A DNA stretch of 64,000 nucleotides from Loripinus fragilis (lineage: Eukaryota > Mollusca > Bivalvia > Lucinida > Lucinidae): positions 29,112,120-29,176,119 of the forward strand of contig OZ026520.1 in the NCBI GenBank assembly GCA_964019695.1. The letters are read 5' to 3'. Below the pieces are notes generated by a model that was given only the letters and a program-made list of their open reading frames with translations, was not told where the DNA came from and did no database searches. The position numbers and the translations under genes were made by a program. Shown piece after piece: positions 39,401 through 51,400 of this stretch (within the stretch, counting starts at the first letter, position 1; each line of letters opens with the position of its first letter).

Positions 39401-42400
39401 GCAGCTTATCTGGCAAAAGCGGGAATAGTTTTCTTCTAAAAGTTTGATTTTTCCGTTAAATGTTTAGACCTTAAACCAAAAAAGTGAAAAATGGTTTAAA
39501 ACCGAATGTTTTGTTCACCCTTTTTGTACAGTTTTTAGTTGAAAATTGTACTTTTTCAAATTACCTCCCTTTCAATAAAATAGCGTTTGAACAGCAATTC
39601 AAATCCTCCCTATAAACTCGGAATTTGTTTCTTTTGACCTCTTGCATGTAGCCATTAGATCATTTTCAAACATCTGACATGTTGGCGCACCTGCAAATAA
39701 AAAAGATCTAATGCTTAAAAGATCACCTATGGGAAAACTTATTATAACTGATTGCTAAATTTTTTTACCTCAGTATACTTTATATTTAAGTGCACTTCAG
39801 ACTAGATTTTTTGATGGAAGCAAAAACAATATGAACCCTGATCAGACTGCTCCCAAGGTTTGTTTGCAATATAGGCTAAAGTTGTGTCTAGCAGGCTAAG
39901 GATAATAGTGAAAATTAGCCAGGCCCCATAGCACAGTCGATAATGTGTCTGACTGCATGCATATCTAGGGGTCATGAGGTCAGTCCCGGCCCGGTCCCAC
40001 ACTTTTGTTGAAATTGATCATGAAATAATTTCTGTGGTCATTCTTCTACTTCCCCTGATTCAAGAAGGGTTGTTTTCAGTTACAAGCAAAAGTATGTGCA
40101 CAAAGCACTGGTTGATTGCTAAGTCAAGTTTGCCGAGGAAAAAAGTGTAATAATATGAGCCATGGCATGAGATATCCAACAGTGTGGTATGTGTGACCAG
40201 TAAAGCCTCAGATCAGCGATCGCATAGGCGCAGTCTGATCAGTGCCTTTGCTAGTTGCTTGAGTATTCAATGATTGTTAAGCTACTGACCCAACATCATT
40301 TTAAGTTTCTAAGCTTAAAACAAGGCTCTACAGGCTCGTCCGAGTCTACACATGTCAAAATACCACATTGTTGGAAATCACATGCACTGGCTCATATGGT
40401 GAACTGAGTGTCTCTGTTGTCTGGGACATAAAACCTCATGGCAAACAAACAAACCAAACAGTGAGGTGAAACAATTACCTGATTACCATATTAAACCTAA
40501 TGAGAGAGCACATGCTCCTATAAGCACATAGTGAGTACATAATGAGTTGTTGCACCCTATGAATTTCTGATTTCCAATCATCTTTACCGGGCCGCGTAGC
40601 ACAGTCGGTAACGAGTCTGGCTACAGAGGCGTGTCTGACTGCAGATACAGGGGTCCTAAGTTGGATCCCAGCCCGGTCCCATACTTTCGTGCAGATTGAT
40701 TGTAAAATTATTTCTGCCGTCATTCTCCCCCCTTCCGCTGAATCATTCAACAAGGGTTGTTGTCAGTTACAAGCGAAGTATGTGCACGAAGTACTGATTA
40801 ACTGCTTGTTCAAGCTTGCCCAGGAAAAAGTGTGGTTAGGTTTTGGTTTGGTTTTGTTGCTTTACGTCCCAAGTCAACAGCTATGGTCATTGCGGGACGG
40901 TCAGTTCACCTAACCACACTTTTTCCTGGGCAAGCTTGAACAAGCGGAAAACCAGTAATTCGTGCACATACTTTCGCTTGTAACTGACAACAACCCTTCT
41001 TGAATGAATCAGCGGAAGGGAGGAGAATGACCGTAGAAATTATTTCATGATCAATCTCCACGAAAGTATGGGACCGGGCCGGGATCGAACTCGCGACCCC
41101 TGGAATTGCAGTCAGACACGCATCTGTAGCCAGACATGTTACCGACTGCGCTACGCGGCCCGGTGGGTGTGGTTATCATCCCGCCATGACCATAGCTGTT
41201 GACTTGGGACGTAAAGCAACAAAACAAACAAACAATTTCCAATCAATATTATAGCACAATTTCTAATTGTTATTGATGATAATCAGCCTGGATCCTGACC
41301 AGCTTGCTTCATCAGAAGCCAGCTGATCAGGATCTACACTGGTCTCTGAAGAGATTATAGAATGATGAGAGTTATGTGGTCATCATTGTGCTTATCATAT
41401 GACGTTGAGTCTTGGAGTGAAATGACGCCATGCAATAAAATCAATAAACCACTTGTAGTTTACAGATTTTTGGGAAAATAACAACGCTGCATACATAATG
41501 GCAAAATCTTATCTTTTTTATGCCAGAAATGGGATTTCAAAGTAATCTTAATGTGATATTAAACTCCTTGTGAAAAAGCGATAATATGCTCGGCAAGCCT
41601 GCCATTTTATCACTTTTCCTCAACTCGTTTAATAAGTTTAATAAAACATGAGCACTCATGTAAGATCCTCTATTTAACCCTTGTCTTGCTGAACCCTGAT
41701 TTATTTTCTCTCTTTTGAAAACGCCCTATATCCAGATCAGCTTGTTTCTGATGAAGCCTATAGATCAGGTTCTCACAGGTTTAGATAAACAAAAATTTTC
41801 AGTGTAAAATTGTAAATATTGTTTTCCCATCTATTTTAACATATGTTTTGGGTGCTCAAAAGAACCATCTCATTGAGACGGTTCTTTTGAGTACCCACAA
41901 CATATGTTTTGGTTGAGAAATAAGAAAATTAAATTTTCGTGACACACTCTTAACTAAAGTCATGGGTTCTGCACTGTTTCCAACACTGATTGGAAAAAAC
42001 ATGCTTAACACTGGAATACTGCAGGTTTATAGGATAGAAATTGACAAGTGTAGACTCAGATGAGTCTGTGCAGCCTCCTTTGAAGCTCAGAAACTCCAAA
42101 AGATATTCTGTCAGCGTCTTAACAGTCATTGAATGTTCAACCCACTAGCAAAGGGAGCGCAGTGGCTCAGTGGTAAAGTTCTTGATTCGAGACCAAGAGG
42201 CTGCAGGTTCAAGCCTCACCAGCGTCACTGTCTTATGGTCCTTGAGCAAGACACATTTATCCTAGCTAAGTACTCAGGTTCAACCCAGGAAGACCCGTCT
42301 CTGTTTAACTGAAAGATTGTTGATGGGATGTAAAGAATCAAATCAAACAAGCAAACAAACCCCACTAGCAAAGGCTCTGATCAGACTGGGTATATGCACA

Positions 42401-45400
42401 GGCTGATCTGAGGCTTGCTGGTCTCACATATCACATTTTTGGAAATCTCATGTGACGGCCCATATGGTATATAATGGCTAACTCATTTTCATTTTGACAG
42501 CTCCTATAACCTTGAAGGTCACGGCTCTATACATTCTGTTGGTGGAGATGGTGCCTGTGGCGGCGCAGGGGGCAGAATTTCTATCAGTCTCGAGACACAG
42601 AGCTACTATTTTGGAACTACTCAAGCGCTTGGAGGACATGGTACAGGATATTACCTATCATCTGGGGGACCCGGATCAGTATATATAATAGATAAACGGT
42701 AAGTATGGAAATTCTTTTATCCGTCATCTAGGAGACCCAGATCAGTAAATGTAATAATAAACTGGTCAAAATTAATTTGGCCCCACTGGAAATTCTCCCA
42801 TAGACTTATTGTAAGTACATTCATGTTTGATTTATCATAAAATTTTACTGAAAAAAGATTTTCCGATAAGATTTCCAGCGAAATAGCAGCAATGTTTCTT
42901 CTCAACGTGTGCGAGGTATCACTTTTATTTATAACGTGAGTGAAGTTAGAACTTCAACTACCTTCGATATTTTTTGAATAAACATTTACATTATGGCTAT
43001 TGAAAAAATTGACATGGGGTTTAATTTGATTTGACCAGTTTACATTAAGTTTAAGTATTGAATTGCAATATCTCTCATTTATCATGTCATGCATTTTATC
43101 TGAGAGTGGTATTAAGCCATGTAATAAAATCAATAAACATAAACTACTAGTGGTATGCAGATTTAGTTATGCTTGTAATGACATCCATAACGATGAAGGT
43201 TCCCCATGATACCCTCTTCTAAAATTGTATAAATGGTTCCGCTCCACTGAGCATGAGGGCAGCCAGAGCTCCAGTTAAGAAATCTTTTAAATGACATCTC
43301 CTGAACCACTGGCCCAAATTCAGAATAATTTCACATAATTGTTTCTTATAATGCCCTCTACCAAATCACATAGATGGTTCTGCTCGGATAAACAAAATGG
43401 CTGCCATAGCTCTAGGTAAGGCATTTCCTCCTGAACCACTGGTCCAAGTTCAAAATAATTTCACAGAATTGTTCCTCATGATGCCTTCTACCAAAATTAA
43501 ACATGGTTTCACTACACAGAACAAATGATCTGTCAGAGCTTTAGTTAAGTATGTTGTTAAATTGCATTTCCTCCTGAAACACTGCTCAAAATTCAAATAA
43601 TTTCACAGAATTGTTCCTCATGATGCACTCTACCAAAAATTTACAAATGGTTCCACTCCACCAATCAAATGGGCTGCCAGAGCTCTAGATGAGAATGTCT
43701 TTAAACAAAATCTCCTACTGAACCACTTTCCAAATCATTTCTTTGTAAGGGAGACAAATCTTACAAATGTGCATGTATTTGTAGAGAGTTTTTACCTTGA
43801 TTCTGGGAAGATGGATTTTCCAATACAGATAGCTACAATAAGGATGGGTTTATCCATTATATGTTATATGGGGCCACAGGTAGACTTTCCTAACAAATAT
43901 GTACTTCTGTCTATCTCTGAAAATTGCATTTATCTGAGCAAACAGTGCAGACCCTGATGAAATGCAGATTACCAAACTACCCTTTTAGGGGTTTCCAGTA
44001 TACAAAGGGTTTATTCCCATTTTCAGATGATTTCAATCAAGTTTTGGGTCAAAAGAGGCCTGTCCAATGGGTCACAAATGTTTAGGCTTATTTTGGGACA
44101 GCATAAAAAATATTTTTGTCTGAAATGACTAGGCCCAATAGAGCCTTGATATTATGTTTGTAGCAACATCTAGTGAACCTTTACCAAGTTTGTTCAAATG
44201 TTTTACTTATTGAGGTTCTACATACTGTTAGTTTTGTCAACATAACCCATATGAAATCTTATTGAAACTGCTGATCTATCAAAATTTATAGCTGGACTTT
44301 GAGTGGAGCTATTCTTCCCTCTACTTTTTTAAACTGTCATTCTCATGTGAGCGACTCAGTCTCGTTTTAAATTATTTTGGAAATACTATCAGAGTGTCAA
44401 ACAGTTTGAATCCAGATCAGGCCCAACATTATATTACAAGTACATGTAACGTAACAAACCCTTCACGATGGAAGAGAGGTTGTCAACTTTACAAATGTAA
44501 CAAACAGCTATACATATATATAAATCTAATTCCACATTTGAAATGCAGAGGAACATCTTTTTTAAAGATATTTCTTGTTTGAAGTGGTTATTTTTTCTAG
44601 GTATGGTGCTATTTATGAACAGTTCCATCTTGACAATAGAGAAAAAGACTGGGACAAATATTACGTCTTAGATGAAGGGGCTAAACTTTCTTATTACTTT
44701 GACGAAATCCATCTCACAAGAAATGCTTCCCTGCGAATGAAGACTGGAGATGGTCAGAACAGAACTGTGAAAGTCAACAAGTTTTATGGCGACGGATCTG
44801 GCAGAATGCACACAGTAGCTGGACACACAGCATTCTATGAGGAATATCAAACACAAACAAAATATCCTGTAAATATCTGGCTTGATGATGGATCCAAGGC
44901 CTACATGGCGCCTTTAGTTTACATCCTAGGCCAGGGAAAGATCGCCTTTAGATGGAACGGGCAAACCATCTATCTTAGATACCTGCGTATTGTACCGGGA
45001 AGGGTTATTGAGATTGATCAAAATGCTATGACAAGCTACATGGAAGGCGATGAATACAAGAGAGGTACACCAGGAGCTTTCACATTCGCTGGCTTTGAGC
45101 TGGGAAAGGGTGCTACACTCCAGTTGCCACCCCCAATGGAAGGCAAAATGACAGCAGGCTTAGTGGTAAGTAATATTATCAGTCACCCCTAATATTAACT
45201 GAATTGTTTCAACATAACCTAATACACGCTTACCATTAAAAACAACTGCTCTATGAAGAAAATCAAAAATCGGGAAATGTCATGCAACAGCCTATAGATT
45301 CCTGCGGTTTTTGGTATAAATACGAGCTCAGAAAGTATTCTCATTAGGTCATATTTACTTTTCGCGCGATAAACACGTTCCTGTCAAATTCTGGTACACC

Positions 45401-48400
45401 TATTTTACGCGAAACGTAAATCTGACAAAACGAGAGAACTTTCTGACCTCAGATTTATACCATTAACGTAGGAATGCATAGTCCATTGCATGACATTCCC
45501 CGATTTTTGATTCTCTTCCTGGAGGAATTGTTTTTAATATTCAACCAGATGTTGGGCATCCAAGCATTTGGTAGGCGTGCTAATAAACGTTTCCTTTCTC
45601 ATGGCATGTTACCTTTATCAGGTCATGATGACGTTGCACTTTTTGAATGACGTCGCTAATGACGCTGAATCAACACAAAAATCCAAAACTAGTTTGAAGA
45701 GTGTTCAACAATGGGTAAACTAATAAATAGAATACCAGGTTTGCTTCACTTGATATCAAGTTTACCAGGCTCGGCTTTGAGAACGCATGTTGAATCGCTC
45801 GGCAAGCCTCGCGATGTCAACAAGCGCCCTCAAAGCCTTGCCGCGTAAACTTGATATCAAAAGACACTCACCTAGTATTCTCATATTATCAGGTACCTCT
45901 CATATTAAGTGAAGTGCCTGATAAACCATCTCCTTCATTGCATATACCAATTGGGTAAAACTTTTCTGTTTCCTGCTATTGAGAGCAAAATTTTACAAAT
46001 TGGGCAATGCTATTCCATAGACTTCAGTGGCTGATCCAGATTGGGTTCCCCTCCCTGCTCCCTGTTTTCAAATATCCTTTGAAAATGAAATAAGTTGGTC
46101 TAAGTGAGACCAAATTATTTCATTTTTATGGGATATATTTGAAAAATGAGATAAAATCAGCAAAGCGAACCCCCAGAACCTTTATTTATATGAACCCCCT
46201 TTCCAGAAATCCTGGATCCGCCCCTGAGAAGCATACATGTTTCTACTTGACAATTTAGTTTGTTTTAAGTAGAGAAAAAAGTGTGTGTGTGTGGGGGGGG
46301 GGGGGGGGGGGGCTCTATTCTAAATCTAGACCTTGTTATCAAAAAATCTTTTGGTCAATGATAAAAAAATGTTGCCATTCAAGTAATTTACTTGCTCACT
46401 TTTTAGTACTGTTTTGGCTCTGGAATATTCAGTACTCACTTATGTGTTTGATCAATAAATGTCATCGTCATAAACAATTCCTTGCAGTTTATAACTCCGG
46501 AAGCAAATACGAGTGGGACTTACAGCGCACATGTGTAGCAATAACATGTGCTTTTGGGAGTAGACCTTCACAGTTGATTCGGAAATGCTAGGATTTTCCC
46601 ATTAAACACAATATTTATTTCTGTGATGTCAGAAACATTATATTAACAGAATCTTTATACCTGTTAACAGTGAATAAAGCGGTATTTCATAAGAGTCTTT
46701 ACTGTTTTCCAAGATAAAAGTAATCTTCAGGGACAGAAATAAAACATTTTATTGAAAATCTGACCTGTGAGCAAATAAAATTAAAAATGGACTATTCCAT
46801 ACTTATTGTACAGGGTTCACACAGGCATGAAAAGTACTTGAATATACAAGACTGTCTTGAAAAGTCCTTGAAAATAAAATTTGTCTTGAAAAGTACTTGA
46901 AAAACACTCATAGGCCTTGAAATGTCCTTGAATTTTACCATTTGCAAGAGGATTCAACGCTGTCTTTGGAGGTCTAAATCAGTATAAAATTGTGGTGCAT
47001 ATGCTGCACCAAATAAAGGCACCATAATTTTACACTGATTTTTCAAAGCTAAAATCTTTAGTAATGGACTCTAGCATTTGAGAAGTAGAATTTTTACATG
47101 TTAATCAGTATTTTTCATAAGTTTTCAGTCCTTAAAAATAGTTAGGAAGGTCTTTTAGAAGTCCTTGAAAAGTCCTTGAATTTTACACAATGTGCCTGTA
47201 AGAACCCTGTTATATCATGTATGTGCTATACATCAGAATGAAACGGGCTAATTGGTTGGCTGAAATCAGTGACCTATATAAGAGTGACTGGACACTTCAT
47301 TTTTCAGCCATATAGGTATGTCGTGGCATGTGTCACGTGACTAACGCCTGGTGCTCCTTTTTATCGTACACACTCAAAATGGCGATGCAGCTTGTGAGAC
47401 CGCTGCATTTATAGGTACTTTAAAGTACGTACTTCGTCGTAAATATCGCTTATTGGAAAATATTGTTTATAACAAACGAAAAAACATATATGAAATATTG
47501 CTAAAGGCTTTGTTTCTGCAATGTAAAAACTAATCCGATTGAGTTATGACCATGTAAATATCGGCCGATTTTAAGAAAGTTGCGGAAATCGGCAAAAATG
47601 GCTTCAAAAATACCTCTTTCACTCTGACGAATAAAGCTTCAAACATGGCTATATCTGTGTCTCGATTTATCATTATTCATAAACTAAGATGTCCAATGAT
47701 TCATGATTATCATTATTATATAATTTCGGTGTTTATAAATGTGTTAAAAATTTAGGTAAACAATAGAGAAATTACATTATGTATTCCAAAACAGCGGTAA
47801 AAGCCAATAGCGTAGATAAATGATATCCAGTTTCCCTCATTTACCTGTGTAAGATACACGACAGTGTTATTTGAGTTGAGTATTGGTATTTTATTGGAGT
47901 TTCTAGTCACTCTTATATAGGTCACTGCTGAAATCTTTTTACAGGATATAAAGTCAGAAGCAACATTCAAGGCAGACAGTTTCTATGTGACAGCTACAGA
48001 CCTAAACCTGGAGCCTGAAGCATCATTCCTGTGTACTGGCACTAGCCGCACTCTACAACCAGGAGATGCAACAGTGAATGGAACTGGAGGAGGCTATGCT
48101 TCACAAGGAGGAGGACGTAAGAAATATGGGCCTCATTGCGACAAAACCTGTCCTCAGGGTTTCCAAAAAAGCAAGACTCAAACCAGTTTCCTCAGCTACA
48201 GAGACAAGCTAAAAAATTGAAATTTCACCTGTCGCAAGTTTAGATATGCTAAATTTGAAAAGTGAATAACAAAGGCTCAGATCTGACTGTGTGGATGCGC
48301 AGGATGGTCTGCACCTTTGTTGCTCACAAACTGCCGAAGACAGGTTTTCTCACGTGGAGGTCCATATACATGTAAGCCTCAGGGGCCAGTATCAGACCCC

Positions 48401-51400
48401 TAGATATGAGTGTGTAATTAATTTTTTTTTTACTATTTTACGCTCAAAAATTGAGTTCATCTTAAGCCGCACAGCACAGCCTGGAGATGCTACAGTTAAT
48501 GTAACTGGAGCACCCAAAAGACATGTTTAAATTGATAGGTAAGGAAATAAACGCAATTTAAGGTGCACAAACTATCCTTATCTGGACCTATGTAAAAGGT
48601 CAGTTATCGAAATTGTGCTATTGCTTAATTTTAGCTCACACGAAGTTTCGTGAAAATAAAATCTTCGTGAAATGGCTAAATCACTCTGTCCATTACTGAT
48701 ATAGGTAAATCATGCTCTAGTCGCAAATTTTTAAGTGGAAAATATATCTTTTAATGCTATTCACGAAAATTAAATTCTCGACAAAATTTTTAGATTTACA
48801 GTAGCTCAAGACCATAACGGAGTGATTATAAAGCCTAAAGTCTAAATACAGTGTAGCCATGGTAATTCACTTTGCCTTGACCATTTAGTGAAAAAAATAC
48901 TTGTTCAGTTTGTAAAAACAAAGATCACATTCCAACGACTTTGGCAGTGATGAATATTGGTTCTCGATTTTCTAGTTGGATCCATGAATATCCAAGTACT
49001 CAGATACTCATAGCAGCCCTAACTTCTACTTTTTTTCCAAATTATGGCCCTGGGCCCAATTATGGCTCCACACTTGGGGTCACATATCAAAAATTTCATT
49101 CAGGGTTGCCTCCTAGTCTGTATGCTACAAAATTTAGATATTTCTAAAACACATGCTGAAACAAAAGTGGTTAAGAATACTGTAGATTCGAAAATTTTCA
49201 CGAGGGTTTTATTTTCGGAATATGCGATGTTTCGTGAAAATAAAATCCTCACGAAATGGAGAAATCATTCGGTCGTTTGCTGATATAGGTAAATCATGCC
49301 ATAGTTGCGATTTTTTACGTCGTAAATAAGATTTTTAAGCATATTCCTGAATATAAAATTATCTCGAAAAATTCTGAATTTACAGTAACAACAGTAAATA
49401 TGCTTTATTTATATTACTAGAGCCAGGAAACAGTACAGCAGGTGGCAAAGCCTATGGTAGCCTTTATCGACCACAAGATGCAGGAAGTCGGGGCGGAGGA
49501 GAGTATGGCGGTAATGGTGGAGGAAAAGTGTACATCAACGTTCCGGCAATAATCCTCATAGATGGCTCAATATATGTTGATGGTGCCGACGGGACAGATA
49601 TAGACGGTGGTGGTGGCTCGGGTGGTGCTGTCTTTATTGAAGCGGGTAAGTATCTGGTTGGAGAGCATTATGTAGTTAGATACCTAATTATCTGACCATA
49701 TTTGTCCTGAAATTCAAATTTGAACTACTGTTCATTTCAAATTGTGATTATTATTCATAGGATGGAGGTGTGCCACAATTCTCAAGGTCATCTGATCAGA
49801 TCCCTCACTCATTGCTTATGGAATGTACTTTTAAGATTAGGAAATTGTAAGTTACTACCCAACGATCCTTAACTTTGAAGTGGATTAAGCCAAATGAAAA
49901 GGATGGAAAATGCCATTTGGTATAAATGAGATGAGGTGCATTCAGTGCTGGTAAGCAGGATCCTTTTGGAGTATGCCCCACCCCTTCTAGTTCATAAAAG
50001 GCTTGCTCTCAAAATGGCTCAGTGTTATGCTTATCCAGTAGGGGACTTTTGTATTGCTTGCAAGGCCTATACCTGTCTATTTGGAATAAAAATGCCCATT
50101 TTAGCAATACATGTACAGTAAAACTGTCTTAAGCGGCCACTCAAAAATAGACAAAATAAAGATCTTATATGACAAACAGTAGCTTAATGAAGGTCAACGG
50201 TATTGTAGAGTGCTCCCCTCGGAGCATTCTGCAACACGTTTGACCTGCATTAAGCATTAATTGGTCTTAAAAACCAATTTTTGGTCTTTTTGAGAGTGGC
50301 TGTTTTAGTCAAATTTTACTGTATATAGTCTTTAGGATTTAAGAAAGACTTTTTTTATACCCAGGTCAGTTACGAGGTTATGGTTTAATTTCTGCTAATG
50401 GAGGGGTTGGATATGGTTCTGCCGGCGGAGGAGCAGGAGGTCGTATAGGGATCCGCACCCAAGATGCCAATGAATACAAAGGTGCACTGCTGGCCCTCGG
50501 ATCTGAAGGAGCCAATGGAGGAGATATGGGAGGACCGGGAACCGCTTTTGTTGACGACAGACTAGAGCCCTACATACACCAGGCTCGCTTATATCTTGAC
50601 GGGCGCAACTTATACCCTACAAAACCAGTCGTCATTAATGAAAAGAATCCACGACATACATCTTCCGAGAAAGCCACAGGAAATAATGCCGACCTTGACT
50701 TCCAGCATGTTCTGCTGAATAGAAAGGTAGGGTCTAGTTTGTTTAACTCTTTAACTACTAGTGTGGCCCGCCGATAACCTAAGAGGCAAACATTTTGGAA
50801 CTAGATCAGGCTTGACAAAATGTCGGGCTTGGTCTGGATCTAATCTTTTTTACACTCTGATGGTACTCCTGAAAAATGTTTTCCAAAAAATTGATGTTGA
50901 AAAAAATCAGCAGGTGACAAAAAAGCATACAAAATTTCCCAGAAGATGGAGTAAACTCTTTGCCTAGTATCAGCAAATTGTGGCGTCTGCTGATAACCTT
51001 TGCAAACAGTTTGGACCCAGATCAGGCCCGACAAGATGTTGGGCCTGATCTGGATCCAAACTGTTTGATACTCTGATGGTATTCCTGAATTTTTTTTCTC
51101 AAAAAAATCAGCAGAAGACAATTAAGCACACAAAATTTCTTAGAAGACATACAGATAATGAATAACATGGTTTTGACTGTTGTAGTTTACAAGTATAGTT
51201 AAACTGTTATTGAACATGAAAAATTAGGCAAATCAAGGTCATTTATGTAAGCATTCAGCTGTTACACAATAGACTTTTTGTGATGCCACACAAAAGTGTT
51301 TCAACCCATGGAAATGACCGACAACACGAATGCTTGCTCGCGAATTCAAAACTTCGTGAATAATTTGGAAATAGAAAATTCGCGAAATAAAGATGACGCG

